From contig CADCQO010000004.1 of NCBI GenBank assembly GCA_902803585.1, positions 1 through 6,933 of the forward strand: a stretch of 6,933 bases of DNA, in the 5' to 3' direction. The position numbers and the translations under genes are program-made. Below the pieces are notes generated by a model. That model saw nothing but the letters and a program-made list of their open reading frames with translations. It was not told the origin of the DNA and did not search any database. Shown here one piece after another: positions 1 to 6,072 of this stretch. Every line of letters begins with the position of its first letter. The first letter of the stretch is position 1. The stretch is from an uncultured Ruminococcus sp. (GTDB lineage: Bacteria; Bacillota; Clostridia; Oscillospirales; Acutalibacteraceae).

Positions 1-1364
1 ATATCATAGAAACGGTTGATAAGGTTCGTGATGGTGGTTTTGCCTGCACCTGTCGAGCCGACAAACGCCACTTTCTGTCCCGCCTCAGCGGTCAGTGTAA
101 CATTATGGAGAACGGTTTTTTCGGGTACATAGCCGAAATCCACATCATAGAGAACCACACGCCCCTTCAGTCTGGTATAGGTCACTGTACCGTCACCGTG
201 CGGGTGCTTCCATGCCCACATTTCTGTGCGTTCCTCCGCTTCCGTGAGCTGGTCGTTGAGGTCATATTTGGCATTGACCAGCGTGACATAGCCTTCATCG
301 GTTTCGCTTTCCTCGTCCATCAGGCTGAAAATGCGCTCCGCACCTGCCAGCGCCATGATAATGGAGTTGAACTGGTTGGAAATCTCGCTGATAGGACGGG
401 TGAAGTTCTTGGAAAGCTGTAAAAACGAGGCTATGACACCGATAGATACGGCGCTGATGCCGTTGATGGCAAGCAGTCCGCCTACAATCGCAATCAGTAC
501 ATACTGGATATTGCCGAGATTATTCATGATCGGCATGAGGATATTGACATAGGTGTTGGCTCTGGTAGCGGTTTCACAAAGGGATTCGTTCTTCCGGTCG
601 AACTCTTCCTTTGTCTTTTGTTCGTGACAAAAAACCTTGATAACCTTCTGACCGTTGATCATTTCCTCGATATAGCCGTTTACATCACCGATTTCTTTTT
701 GCTGGGAGATAAAATACTTTGCGCTCCTTCCTGCGATCTGCTTGGTAATGAACATCATCATGCCCACAAACACCAGAACAAACAGAGTAAGGTAGATATT
801 CAGGGAAATCATCGCAAAAAGTACGGCGATAATCGTCATCAGGGACGAAAACATGGACGGGATACCCATTGAAAGCATCTGCCGGAGGGTATCGGTGTCA
901 TTCGTATAACGGCTCATGAGGTCGCCGTGTGAGTGCGTATCAAAATAGCGGATCGGCAGGGTCTGCATATGGCTGAACATTTCATCACGGATTTTTTTCT
1001 GGATTCCCTGAGAAATCGTTACCATCAGACGGTTGTACAGCAGGGTTGCCAGCGCACCGAACACCAGAATGACCGCCATCACGATGATAGCCGTCAGCAG
1101 TCCGCCGAAATCCTTTTCCTTCGCTGTCATCAGCGGTGTAATGTAGTTGTCAATCAGTATCTGAATGAACAGAGAACTCGCAACGCCTGCCGCCGCACTC
1201 AGAATGATGCACACCAGCACAAATATCAGACGCAGTTTATAGGCTTTCATGTAACTCAGCAGACGTTTCACGGTTTTCATGGGATTACCCTTCATTTCCG
1301 GTGAACCGCCCATTGCGCCTCTTCTTCCCATCGCCATAGGTTTTGACATTCTGCTTTCAGCCAT
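1..1364 (-). CDS. ABC exporter half-transporter (TMD-NBD), second subunit of a heterodimer; C-terminus cut by window edge
   Basis: Inner-membrane ATP-driven exporter subunit; 454 codons are visible and about 170 residues (most of the nucleotide-binding domain) lie beyond the left edge. The reading frame begins MAESRMSKPMAMGRRGAMGG, a short basic, Met/Gly-rich cytosolic tail, followed by hydrophobic segments of an ABC type-I exporter membrane domain from about residue 35 to 340. A linker containing WAWKHPHGDG comes next, then the NBD start with Walker A GSTGAGKT at residues 436-443. The ATG at 1364 was chosen because it lies inside the last codons of the upstream gene (8-base overlap, ATGGCTGA), with GGGAAG and GAAGAG just upstream as a ribosome binding site, which suggests translational coupling. 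Walker B, signature and switch histidine are not visible, so I infer rather than see that this subunit carries the consensus catalytic site. Substrate unknown; drugs, peptides or lipids are all possible for this family. Confidence 0.95.
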   Translation of the reverse strand, partial: MAESRMSKPMAMGRRGAMGGSPEMKGNPMKTVKRLLSYMKAYKLRLIFVLVCIILSAAAGVASSLFIQILIDNYITPLMTAKEKDFGGLLTAIIVMAVILVFGALATLLYNRLMVTISQGIQKKIRDEMFSHMQTLPIRYFDTHSHGDLMSRYTNDTDTLRQMLSMGIPSMFSSLMTIIAVLFAMISLNIYLTLFVLVFVGMMMFITKQIAGRSAKYFISQQKEIGDVNGYIEEMINGQKVIKVFCHEQKTKEEFDRKNESLCETATRANTYVNILMPIMNNLGNIQYVLIAIVGGLLAINGISAVSIGVIASFLQLSKNFTRPISEISNQFNSIIMALAGAERIFSLMDEESETDEGYVTLVNAKYDLNDQLTEAEERTEMWAWKHPHGDGTVTYTRLKGRVVLYDVDFGYVPEKTVLHNVTLTAEAGQKVAFVGSTGAGKTTITNLINRFYD

Positions 1365-3090
1365 TCTCTTCACTTCCCTTCTGCTGAGAATAATAAACTT
1401 CCTGATAGATTTTATTGGTTTTCAGAAGCTCTTCATGCGTACCCATTGCATTGACCTCGCCGCCGTCCATCACAATGATGCGGTCGGCGTCCTGTACCGA
1501 AGAAATACGCTGGGCAATAATCAGCTTGGTCGTATCGGGGATTTCCTCTAAGAATGCCCTGCGGATAGATGCGTCGGTTTTGGTATCCACCGCGCTCGTA
1601 GAGTCGTCCAGAATCAATATTTTCGGCTTTTTCAGCAAGGCTCTTGCAATACACAGTCTTTGACGCTGACCGCCCGAAACATTTGTACCGCCCTGTTCGA
1701 TATGCGTGTCGTACTTGTCGGGGAAATGCTCGATGAATTCATCTGCACACGCCAGCCGGCACGCCTTGACCATTTCTTCATCAGATGCGTTTTCATTGCC
1801 CCAGCGGAGGTTTTCTTTGATGCTGCCCGAAAACAGCACGTTCTTCTGCAGCACCATCGCCACGCTGTTCCGCAGAACTTCCATATCGTATTCCCTTACA
1901 TCTTTTCCGCCCACAAGTATCCGTCCTTCCGTGACATCATACAGACGGGGAATCAGCTGTACCAGCGTGGACTTTGACGAACCTGTGCCGCCGATAATGC
2001 CGATCGTTTCGCCGGAACGGATCGCTATATCCGTATTTTTCAGACAGAGCTTGTCTTTGTCCTTCGCATAGCTGAAGCTGACATGTTCAAAGGTAATACT
2101 GCCGTCCGCTACCTCTGTAACGGGCTTTTCCGGATTGCTCAGGTCAGGCACTTCATTCAGCACTTCCGCTATACGCTCGCCCGAAGCCCTTGACAGCGTG
2201 ACCATGACCATGACCATGGAAATGAACATCAGACTCATCAGTATCTGCATGATATACGTCATCATGCTTGCCAGCTCGCCCGTTGTCATGTCACCGAAAA
2301 CAATCAGCCTTGCCGCAAACCATGAAACAAGCAGAATACACGCATAAACACACAGCTGCATAACGGGCATATTGAACATAACGATTTTTTCGGCCTTTGA
2401 AAAGTCCTGATAGATTTCTTCCGAAACCTTCCCGAACTTTTCGACTTCATGTTCTTCCCTGACAAAAGACTTTACGACACGGATACCATGCAGATTTTCC
2501 TGTACGATGTTGTTCAGCCGGTCGTATTTCCTGAATACCCTTCTGAAAACCGGATGGGCAAACTTGATAATGATACCCAGTGCCAGAGCGATAATGGGAA
2601 TGAAAATAACAAATATCCACGACAGCGACGCATTCACCCGAAAGGACATCACCATCGCAAAGATCATCATGCACGGCGCGCGGAATGCCATACGCAGAAT
2701 CATCTGATAGGAATTCTGTATGTTGGTAACGTCTGTTGTCATTCTCGTAACAAGGCCCGAAGTAGAGAACTTGTCGATATTGGCAAAGGAATAGTTCTGT
2801 ATCTTGTAAAACATATCATGACGCAGATTTTTGGCAAAGCCCGCCGAGGCAACCGCCGCATATTTTCCCGCCAGAAAGCTGAATATGAGCGATGCCAGCG
2901 CTACTGCCGCCAGAATACTGCCCATTTTCCAGATATAATTCATATCTCCCTTGTCAACGCCCTTGTCAATCAGGTCTGCCATCAGATACGGAATCAGAAC
3001 TTCCAGAACAACCTCTCCGATAATGAAAACCGGCGTAATGATCGAAACGATTTTGTATTCCCTGATGCTTTTTGCCAATGTTTTTATCAT
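1357..3090 (-). CDS. ABC exporter half-transporter (TMD-NBD) with degenerate ATPase site
   Basis: 577-residue membrane ATPase, full length for a half-transporter. Membrane helices occupy about residues 14-300 and the NBD about 330-570. Visible NBD motifs: Walker A GGTGSSKST (367-375), Q-loop Gln415, signature VSGGQ (471-475), Walker B ILILDD (491-496), D-loop SAVD (499-502). Two key residues are replaced: the catalytic Glu after Walker B is Asp496, and the switch His is Gln527 (IIAQRIS). The same pair of changes is known in the degenerate-site subunit of heterodimeric exporters such as TM287/288, so this protein should pair with the product of the overlapping downstream gene. The start has an excellent Shine-Dalgarno, AGGAGGGG at 3096-3103, five bases before ATG. 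It sits 27 bases after the MarR stop, so it is probably in the same transcript. Substrate is not predictable from sequence. Confidence 0.97.
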   Translation of the reverse strand: MIKTLAKSIREYKIVSIITPVFIIGEVVLEVLIPYLMADLIDKGVDKGDMNYIWKMGSILAAVALASLIFSFLAGKYAAVASAGFAKNLRHDMFYKIQNYSFANIDKFSTSGLVTRMTTDVTNIQNSYQMILRMAFRAPCMMIFAMVMSFRVNASLSWIFVIFIPIIALALGIIIKFAHPVFRRVFRKYDRLNNIVQENLHGIRVVKSFVREEHEVEKFGKVSEEIYQDFSKAEKIVMFNMPVMQLCVYACILLVSWFAARLIVFGDMTTGELASMMTYIMQILMSLMFISMVMVMVTLSRASGERIAEVLNEVPDLSNPEKPVTEVADGSITFEHVSFSYAKDKDKLCLKNTDIAIRSGETIGIIGGTGSSKSTLVQLIPRLYDVTEGRILVGGKDVREYDMEVLRNSVAMVLQKNVLFSGSIKENLRWGNENASDEEMVKACRLACADEFIEHFPDKYDTHIEQGGTNVSGGQRQRLCIARALLKKPKILILDDSTSAVDTKTDASIRRAFLEEIPDTTKLIIAQRISSVQDADRIIVMDGGEVNAMGTHEELLKTNKIYQEVYYSQQKGSEENG

Positions 3091-3117
3091 TGTAACCCCT
3101 CCTTTTTGAGAATCATT

Positions 3118-3558
3118 CTATTCAGTTTGCCCTATATTATGCTGTATCTTGTCCAATACCCTGAAAAAGGTATCCAGATCCTCCTGTGTGATGCCCTCCC
3201 GCAAAGACTGCTCTTTCCTCTCCAGTGCTTCCATCATTTTCCGGTGAATGTCCAGTGCTTTCTGCGTAGGGACGAGCTTTTTCAGCCTTGCATCACTTTC
3301 GACCGATACCCGCCTGACATAGCCTTTTTTTTCCATCAGGCCCAGCATATTGGAAACGGTGGAACGGCGGATAGAAAAGCGGTTCTCAATGTCCTTCTGA
3401 AAGATATCTTCACCCTGATGTTCCACCAGAAAACCGATGATCCAGCCGTTCTTGCCGGTTGTTTCCTTCATTTCACGGCGGATATCCGCTGTTCCGGAAT
3501 GCCTTCTCAGCAAATTATGGGTACGGCTGATTTCCATGATAATATACGGTTCCTGCAT
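3118..3558 (-). CDS. MarR-family winged-helix transcriptional regulator
   Basis: 146-residue cytosolic DNA-binding protein, a normal length for the family. The core winged helix-turn-helix spans about residues 38-97: a helix with GWIIGFLVEH, the HTH DIENRFSIRRSTVSNMLGLM (56-75), then the wing VRRVSVESDARLKKLVPT with the conserved D89-A-R91 turn. N- and C-terminal helices (1-35 and 100-145) would form the dimer interface. The start at 3558 has a strong Shine-Dalgarno (GGGAGGGAG, 3564-3572). The gene is first in an operon with two ABC exporter subunits, so it most likely represses that operon and is released by a ligand, possibly the exporter substrate. The perfect palindrome on its own promoter supports autoregulation. 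The ligand is unknown. Confidence 0.95.
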   Translation of the reverse strand: MQEPYIIMEISRTHNLLRRHSGTADIRREMKETTGKNGWIIGFLVEHQGEDIFQKDIENRFSIRRSTVSNMLGLMEKKGYVRRVSVESDARLKKLVPTQKALDIHRKMMEALERKEQSLREGITQEDLDTFFRVLDKIQHNIGQTE

Positions 3559-3573
3559 TTGTACTCCCTCCCT

Positions 3574-3597
3574 TAATTGTTAGCTTACTAACAATTA
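3574..3597. promoter_or_regulatory. Palindromic operator, probable MarR binding site
   Basis: A perfect inverted repeat with 10-base arms (TAATTGTTAG and CTAACAATTA) around the spacer CTTA. It overlaps the -10 hexamer by four bases and covers the predicted transcription start, so a bound dimer would block RNA polymerase. MarR proteins typically bind AT-rich palindromes of this size next to their own genes. That the neighbouring MarR protein binds here is inferred from position and symmetry. Confidence 0.85.
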
Positions 3598-3621
3598 TAG
3601 CATATCTGTCCGCAATGTCAA
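3594..3621 (-). promoter_or_regulatory. Sigma-A-type promoter of the marR-ABC-ABC operon
   Basis: Read on the minus strand: -35 TTGACA (3621-3616), 16-base spacer, -10 TATAAT (3599-3594), preceded by TGC to give an extended -10. Both hexamers match consensus exactly. Transcription would start near 3587, leaving a 5' leader of about 29 bases before the marR ATG. The transcript would cover marR and both exporter genes. Confidence 0.9.
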
Positions 3622-3913
3622 TAGGGCATCATGACAAATTGAGAAACGAATGCCAAAAGCATTTTCTGCCGGTCAGAACGGCGGATTTCACCCGTATTGT
3701 GGACGTACAGGGAGTTTTGGGCGTTTCTTCCAAAAAAAGACCGCCCTTTTCCGTGAATATAAATCAGTCTGAAAACAAAAAGCAGACAGGACTTTACCCT
3801 TGTGAACGGGCAGAGTCCTGTCTTTGTTTGATGAAGGCTGAAAAAGTCATTTTTTTGCGGGAAACTGCATAACTATTCCTGACAGCAGAAAGAAGGAACA
3901 GGAAAAATCGAAA
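3622..3913. other. Intergenic region between divergent units; no convincing gene
   Basis: No open frame here has both a ribosome binding site and recognisable protein features. It holds a 10-bp-stem hairpin (3784-3823, listed separately) and a weak GGGCG/CGCCC stem (3719-3723 with 3742-3746) followed by four Ts. I could not find a credible -35/-10 pair for the rightward protease gene; AT-rich stretches such as TATAAA at 3758-3763 lack a matching -35 box. Confidence 0.6.
3784..3823. terminator. Strong hairpin, possible bidirectional terminator or leader structure
   Basis: AGACAGGACT (3784-3793) pairs perfectly with AGTCCTGTCT (3814-3823). The stem can extend inward by a G-U and a U-A pair, a mismatch, and CCC/GGG (3797-3799 with 3808-3810), leaving an 8-base loop. 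On the plus strand it is followed by TTTGTTTG; on the minus strand by TTTTTGTTTT. Both tails suit Rho-independent termination, the minus-strand one better. No gene in the window obviously needs terminating here, so it may instead be a 5' leader or attenuator hairpin of the protease transcript, or insulation between the two units. Confidence 0.5.
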
Positions 3914-3979
3914 ATGGCATCAGGACACCTGCTGACAGAAAACTGCTCACGGAAGAAGGAAGGAACTGCATGGAGGTAA
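3914..3979 (+). CDS. Possible 21-residue leader peptide overlapping the protease start
   Basis: A short ORF starting MASGHLLTENCSRKKEG and ending at TAA 3977-3979, ten bases into the protease gene and in another frame. AGGA at 3900-3903 gives a modest ribosome binding site about ten bases before its ATG. Its last codons run across the Shine-Dalgarno and start codon of the protease, so its translation could affect initiation there by coupling or by occlusion. No known family is recognised. It may be a chance ORF, since coding bias cannot be judged at this length. Confidence 0.25.
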   Translation: MASGHLLTENCSRKKEGTAWR

Positions 3980-5601
3980 TAGTAAAGTATAACGGCGACA
4001 TCAGCAGAGCAGCGGAGGAAATCGGCGGACAGGCAGAACTGCTGTCGCATCAATACGCTATCGTCACATTACCCGACACACGGCTAAAAGAGCTTTACAA
4101 CTTTACGGAAGTAGAAGATGTGGAGCTGTCCAAACGGCTGTATGTCGGCATCAGCTACCAGCTTGCCTCTTCATGTATTGCCAGCGTACAGGAACAGACG
4201 GGTTTCGGACTGCTCGGCAGAGGAACAATTGCCGCTGTGATTGATTCCGGCATCGACTATACGCACCCCGATTTCCGCAAAGAGGACGGCACGACCCGCA
4301 TTCTGGCTCTATGGGATCAGACCATAGAAGGAGAACCGCCTGCCGGTTTCTTTGAAGGAACGGAGTTTTCCCGACAGCGCATCAACGAAGCCCTTGCCAG
4401 TTCCCGCCCGTTCAGCATTGTACCCTCCCGTGACTTTCTGGGGCATGGTACGGCTGTGGCGGGAATTGCGGCAGGCAGCGGCAGAAGCTCCTCCGGTGAA
4501 AATAAGGGCGTGGCACCGCTGTGCAGTCTGCTCATAGTAAAAGTAGGACGGGCAGGAAACGACACCTTTGCCCAGAGTACCGAGATTATGCGGGCGGTGA
4601 AATATGTGATTGACAAGGCAAGGGAATGGAACCGGCCTGTTGCCGTCAATCTCAGCTTCGGCATGAATAACGGCGCACATGACGGGCAGTCGCTTTTTGA
4701 GGAATATCTGACCGCCATGAGTACGGAATGGAAAAATGTGATTGTTGTTCCGACAGGAAATGAAGGCGCATCGGGTCACCATTATGCAGGGCGCGTGATG
4801 CCGGACAAAACGACAGAAATCGCTTTTTTTACTGCATCAGGCATCGAGGAATTTTATCTGACACTCTGGAAAAACTTTGCTGACAGCTTCGCAGTGGAAC
4901 TGGTTCTGCCAAACGGCACTTCAACGGGACTCGTTACCCTGACGGACAGACGCAGACAGCTCCGGCTGGGCAATCTCCGCATCACAGTGCTTTATGAACA
5001 GCCCACCCGCTATTCTGTACGTCAGGAAATTTTCATCAGTGTACAGGCTGTCAGCGGAACAATCGCCGCCGGAGCATGGCCGCTGAGAATTGTCCCTGTC
5101 CGCATTGTCAGCGGCATATTTGATGTCTGGCTTCCGACGCTGGAGGAAGTCACCGCAAAGACCTATTTTTCTAATCCGTCCGTCAGCAATACCATGACGC
5201 TGCCGTCTACTGCCCGAAAAGTCATTCGTGTATCGGGCTACAACGACCGTATAGGAAGTATTGCGCCGTTTTCGGGGACGGGACTGGCTGATGATGAGGA
5301 ACGAATGCCGGATATCGCCGCACCTGCCGTAAACATTACCGCACCCGCTGCGGGCGGCGGTTATGATACCTTTACAGGAACAAGTTTTGCCGCGCCGTTT
5401 GTGACAGGTTCGGCATTATTGATGATGGAATGGGCCATCGTGAACGGAAACGCACCTTTTTTTTACGGGGAACGTATCCGTGCCTATCTGCGTCTTGGGG
5501 CAGAGCGTACTGCCGGCATGAGCTACCCGAATCCCGCTTTCGGCTACGGCCGTCTTTGTCTGCGCGGAACACTCGAACAAATGACAGCACTGAACGGTTA
5601 G
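3970..5601 (+). CDS. Csp-like S8 (subtilisin-family) serine protease
   Basis: 543-residue subtilase with an intact catalytic set: Asp92 (VIDSGIDYTHPDF), His159 (GHGTAVAGIAAG), oxyanion Asn264 (PTGNEG) and Ser472 (TGTSFAAPFVTG). Residues 1-60 look like a compact alpha/beta prodomain of inhibitor-I9 type, with strands around VIVKY and QYAIVTLP and a helix at RLKELY. Residues about 278-395 form a beta-rich insert between Asn and Ser, the place where clostridial CspA/B/C germination proteases carry a jelly-roll domain. There is no signal peptide or membrane segment, so the protein is probably cytosolic or packaged, as Csp proteins are. The start has a good Shine-Dalgarno (AAGGAAGGA, 3956-3964). 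A paralogue follows downstream. Cleavage of a spore cortex lytic enzyme precursor is known for true CspB, but that function is only a hypothesis here. Confidence 0.92.
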   Translation: MEVIVKYNGDISRAAEEIGGQAELLSHQYAIVTLPDTRLKELYNFTEVEDVELSKRLYVGISYQLASSCIASVQEQTGFGLLGRGTIAAVIDSGIDYTHPDFRKEDGTTRILALWDQTIEGEPPAGFFEGTEFSRQRINEALASSRPFSIVPSRDFLGHGTAVAGIAAGSGRSSSGENKGVAPLCSLLIVKVGRAGNDTFAQSTEIMRAVKYVIDKAREWNRPVAVNLSFGMNNGAHDGQSLFEEYLTAMSTEWKNVIVVPTGNEGASGHHYAGRVMPDKTTEIAFFTASGIEEFYLTLWKNFADSFAVELVLPNGTSTGLVTLTDRRRQLRLGNLRITVLYEQPTRYSVRQEIFISVQAVSGTIAAGAWPLRIVPVRIVSGIFDVWLPTLEEVTAKTYFSNPSVSNTMTLPSTARKVIRVSGYNDRIGSIAPFSGTGLADDEERMPDIAAPAVNITAPAAGGGYDTFTGTSFAAPFVTGSALLMMEWAIVNGNAPFFYGERIRAYLRLGAERTAGMSYPNPAFGYGRLCLRGTLEQMTALNG

Positions 5602-5884
5602 AACCTTGTCCTGACAAAACGGGACTTTGAACAGTGAAAACGACCCGCAGAAATACGTTCACTTTCGCAATTTCACGGCACATCACGCCAACCTGCAGGA
5701 AGAAAGAGAGGTGAAAATCGCTGCTTAAAAATCCACGCAAAAACAGCTTCTCTGATTTGTGTATCTGCTCCCGTCCGTCAGCGGGGAATTTACGCCTCTG
5801 GCATAAGGAACAAGCCCGATGATCGGAAACGGGCATGAACATGAAACGATAAATGAGCAAATATGAAAGCTGCACAAAAGTGGG
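5602..5884. other. Non-coding spacer between the two protease genes
   Basis: No supported gene. The start holds only imperfect hairpins: GTCC/GGAC near 5608-5625, followed by TTT, and an AGTG-AACG/CGTT-CACT stem (5633-5642 with 5656-5663) with a two-base bulge, so no clear terminator follows the first protease. GCCCG/CGGGC (5814-5818 with 5830-5834) is another short stem. A GTG at about 5711, preceded by AGGAAGAAAGAGAG, opens a frame of only five codons. The long minus-strand frame across this region has no protein-like features. Confidence 0.6.
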
Positions 5885-5990
5885 AACCCCTCCGCCTCGC
5901 TGACGCTCGGCACCTCCCCTAAAGGGGAGGCACAGTACATTCCAAAAGCCTCCCCTTTGGGGGAGGTGGCACGAAGTGCCGGAGGGGTTT
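5885..5990. repeat. GC-rich palindromic intergenic repeat, two inverted units (MITE- or REP-like)
   Basis: Two units of about 45 bases face each other across a 16-base AT-rich spacer. The outer ends are AACCCCTCCG (5885 onward) and CGGAGGGGTTT (to 5990). Each unit carries its own stem: CCTCCCC-TAAA-GGGGAGG (5913-5930) on the left and CCTCCCC-TTTG-GGGGAGG (5949-5966) on the right. The right unit adds GGCAC-GAA-GTGCC (5968-5980), where the left has a related but weaker stem around GCTGACGC. The base composition differs sharply from the flanks. Units of this form are, from general knowledge, common between genes in gut Clostridia and resemble non-autonomous mobile repeats. No target-site duplication was identified. 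It may also act as a terminator or RNA stabiliser between the two protease genes. Confidence 0.85.
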
Positions 5991-6072
5991 GTGTAATCTG
6001 ACGAAAGCATTAGAAATTTGCTTATTTATAGCATGAAAGTTGTTTTTTACGGGTTTTCAGCAGCGAATCCGC

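Noticed and set aside
2449..3576. Plus-strand open frame of 375 residues antisense to the ABC subunit and marR
   Set aside because: It is rich in His, Arg, Cys and Gln, typical of the reverse complement of a real gene, and both genes on the other strand have clear domains and ribosome binding sites.
3719..3750. GGGCG/CGCCC stem followed by TTTT, considered as a terminator
   Set aside because: Only five pairs with a large irregular loop and a four-T tail; too weak to call, and no transcript is known to end there.
3615..3872. Plus-strand open frame of 85 residues in the divergent intergenic region
   Set aside because: Its start lies inside the marR promoter -35 region, there is no ribosome binding site, and it runs through the hairpin; the translation matches nothing I recognise.
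4309..4782. Two overlapping minus-strand frames opposite the first protease
   Set aside because: They are shadows of the subtilase coding strand around the catalytic His and Asn, with no independent start signals.
5885..5990. CRISPR-like array from the repeated CCTCCCC and GGGGAGG blocks
   Set aside because: The units are inverted, not direct, there are only two, and there are no regularly sized spacers; it is a palindromic repeat element.
5372..6010. Minus-strand open frame of 212 residues over the protease 3' end and the intergenic repeat
   Set aside because: It is antisense to conserved protease coding sequence, runs through the palindromic repeat, has no recognisable domain and no good ribosome binding site.
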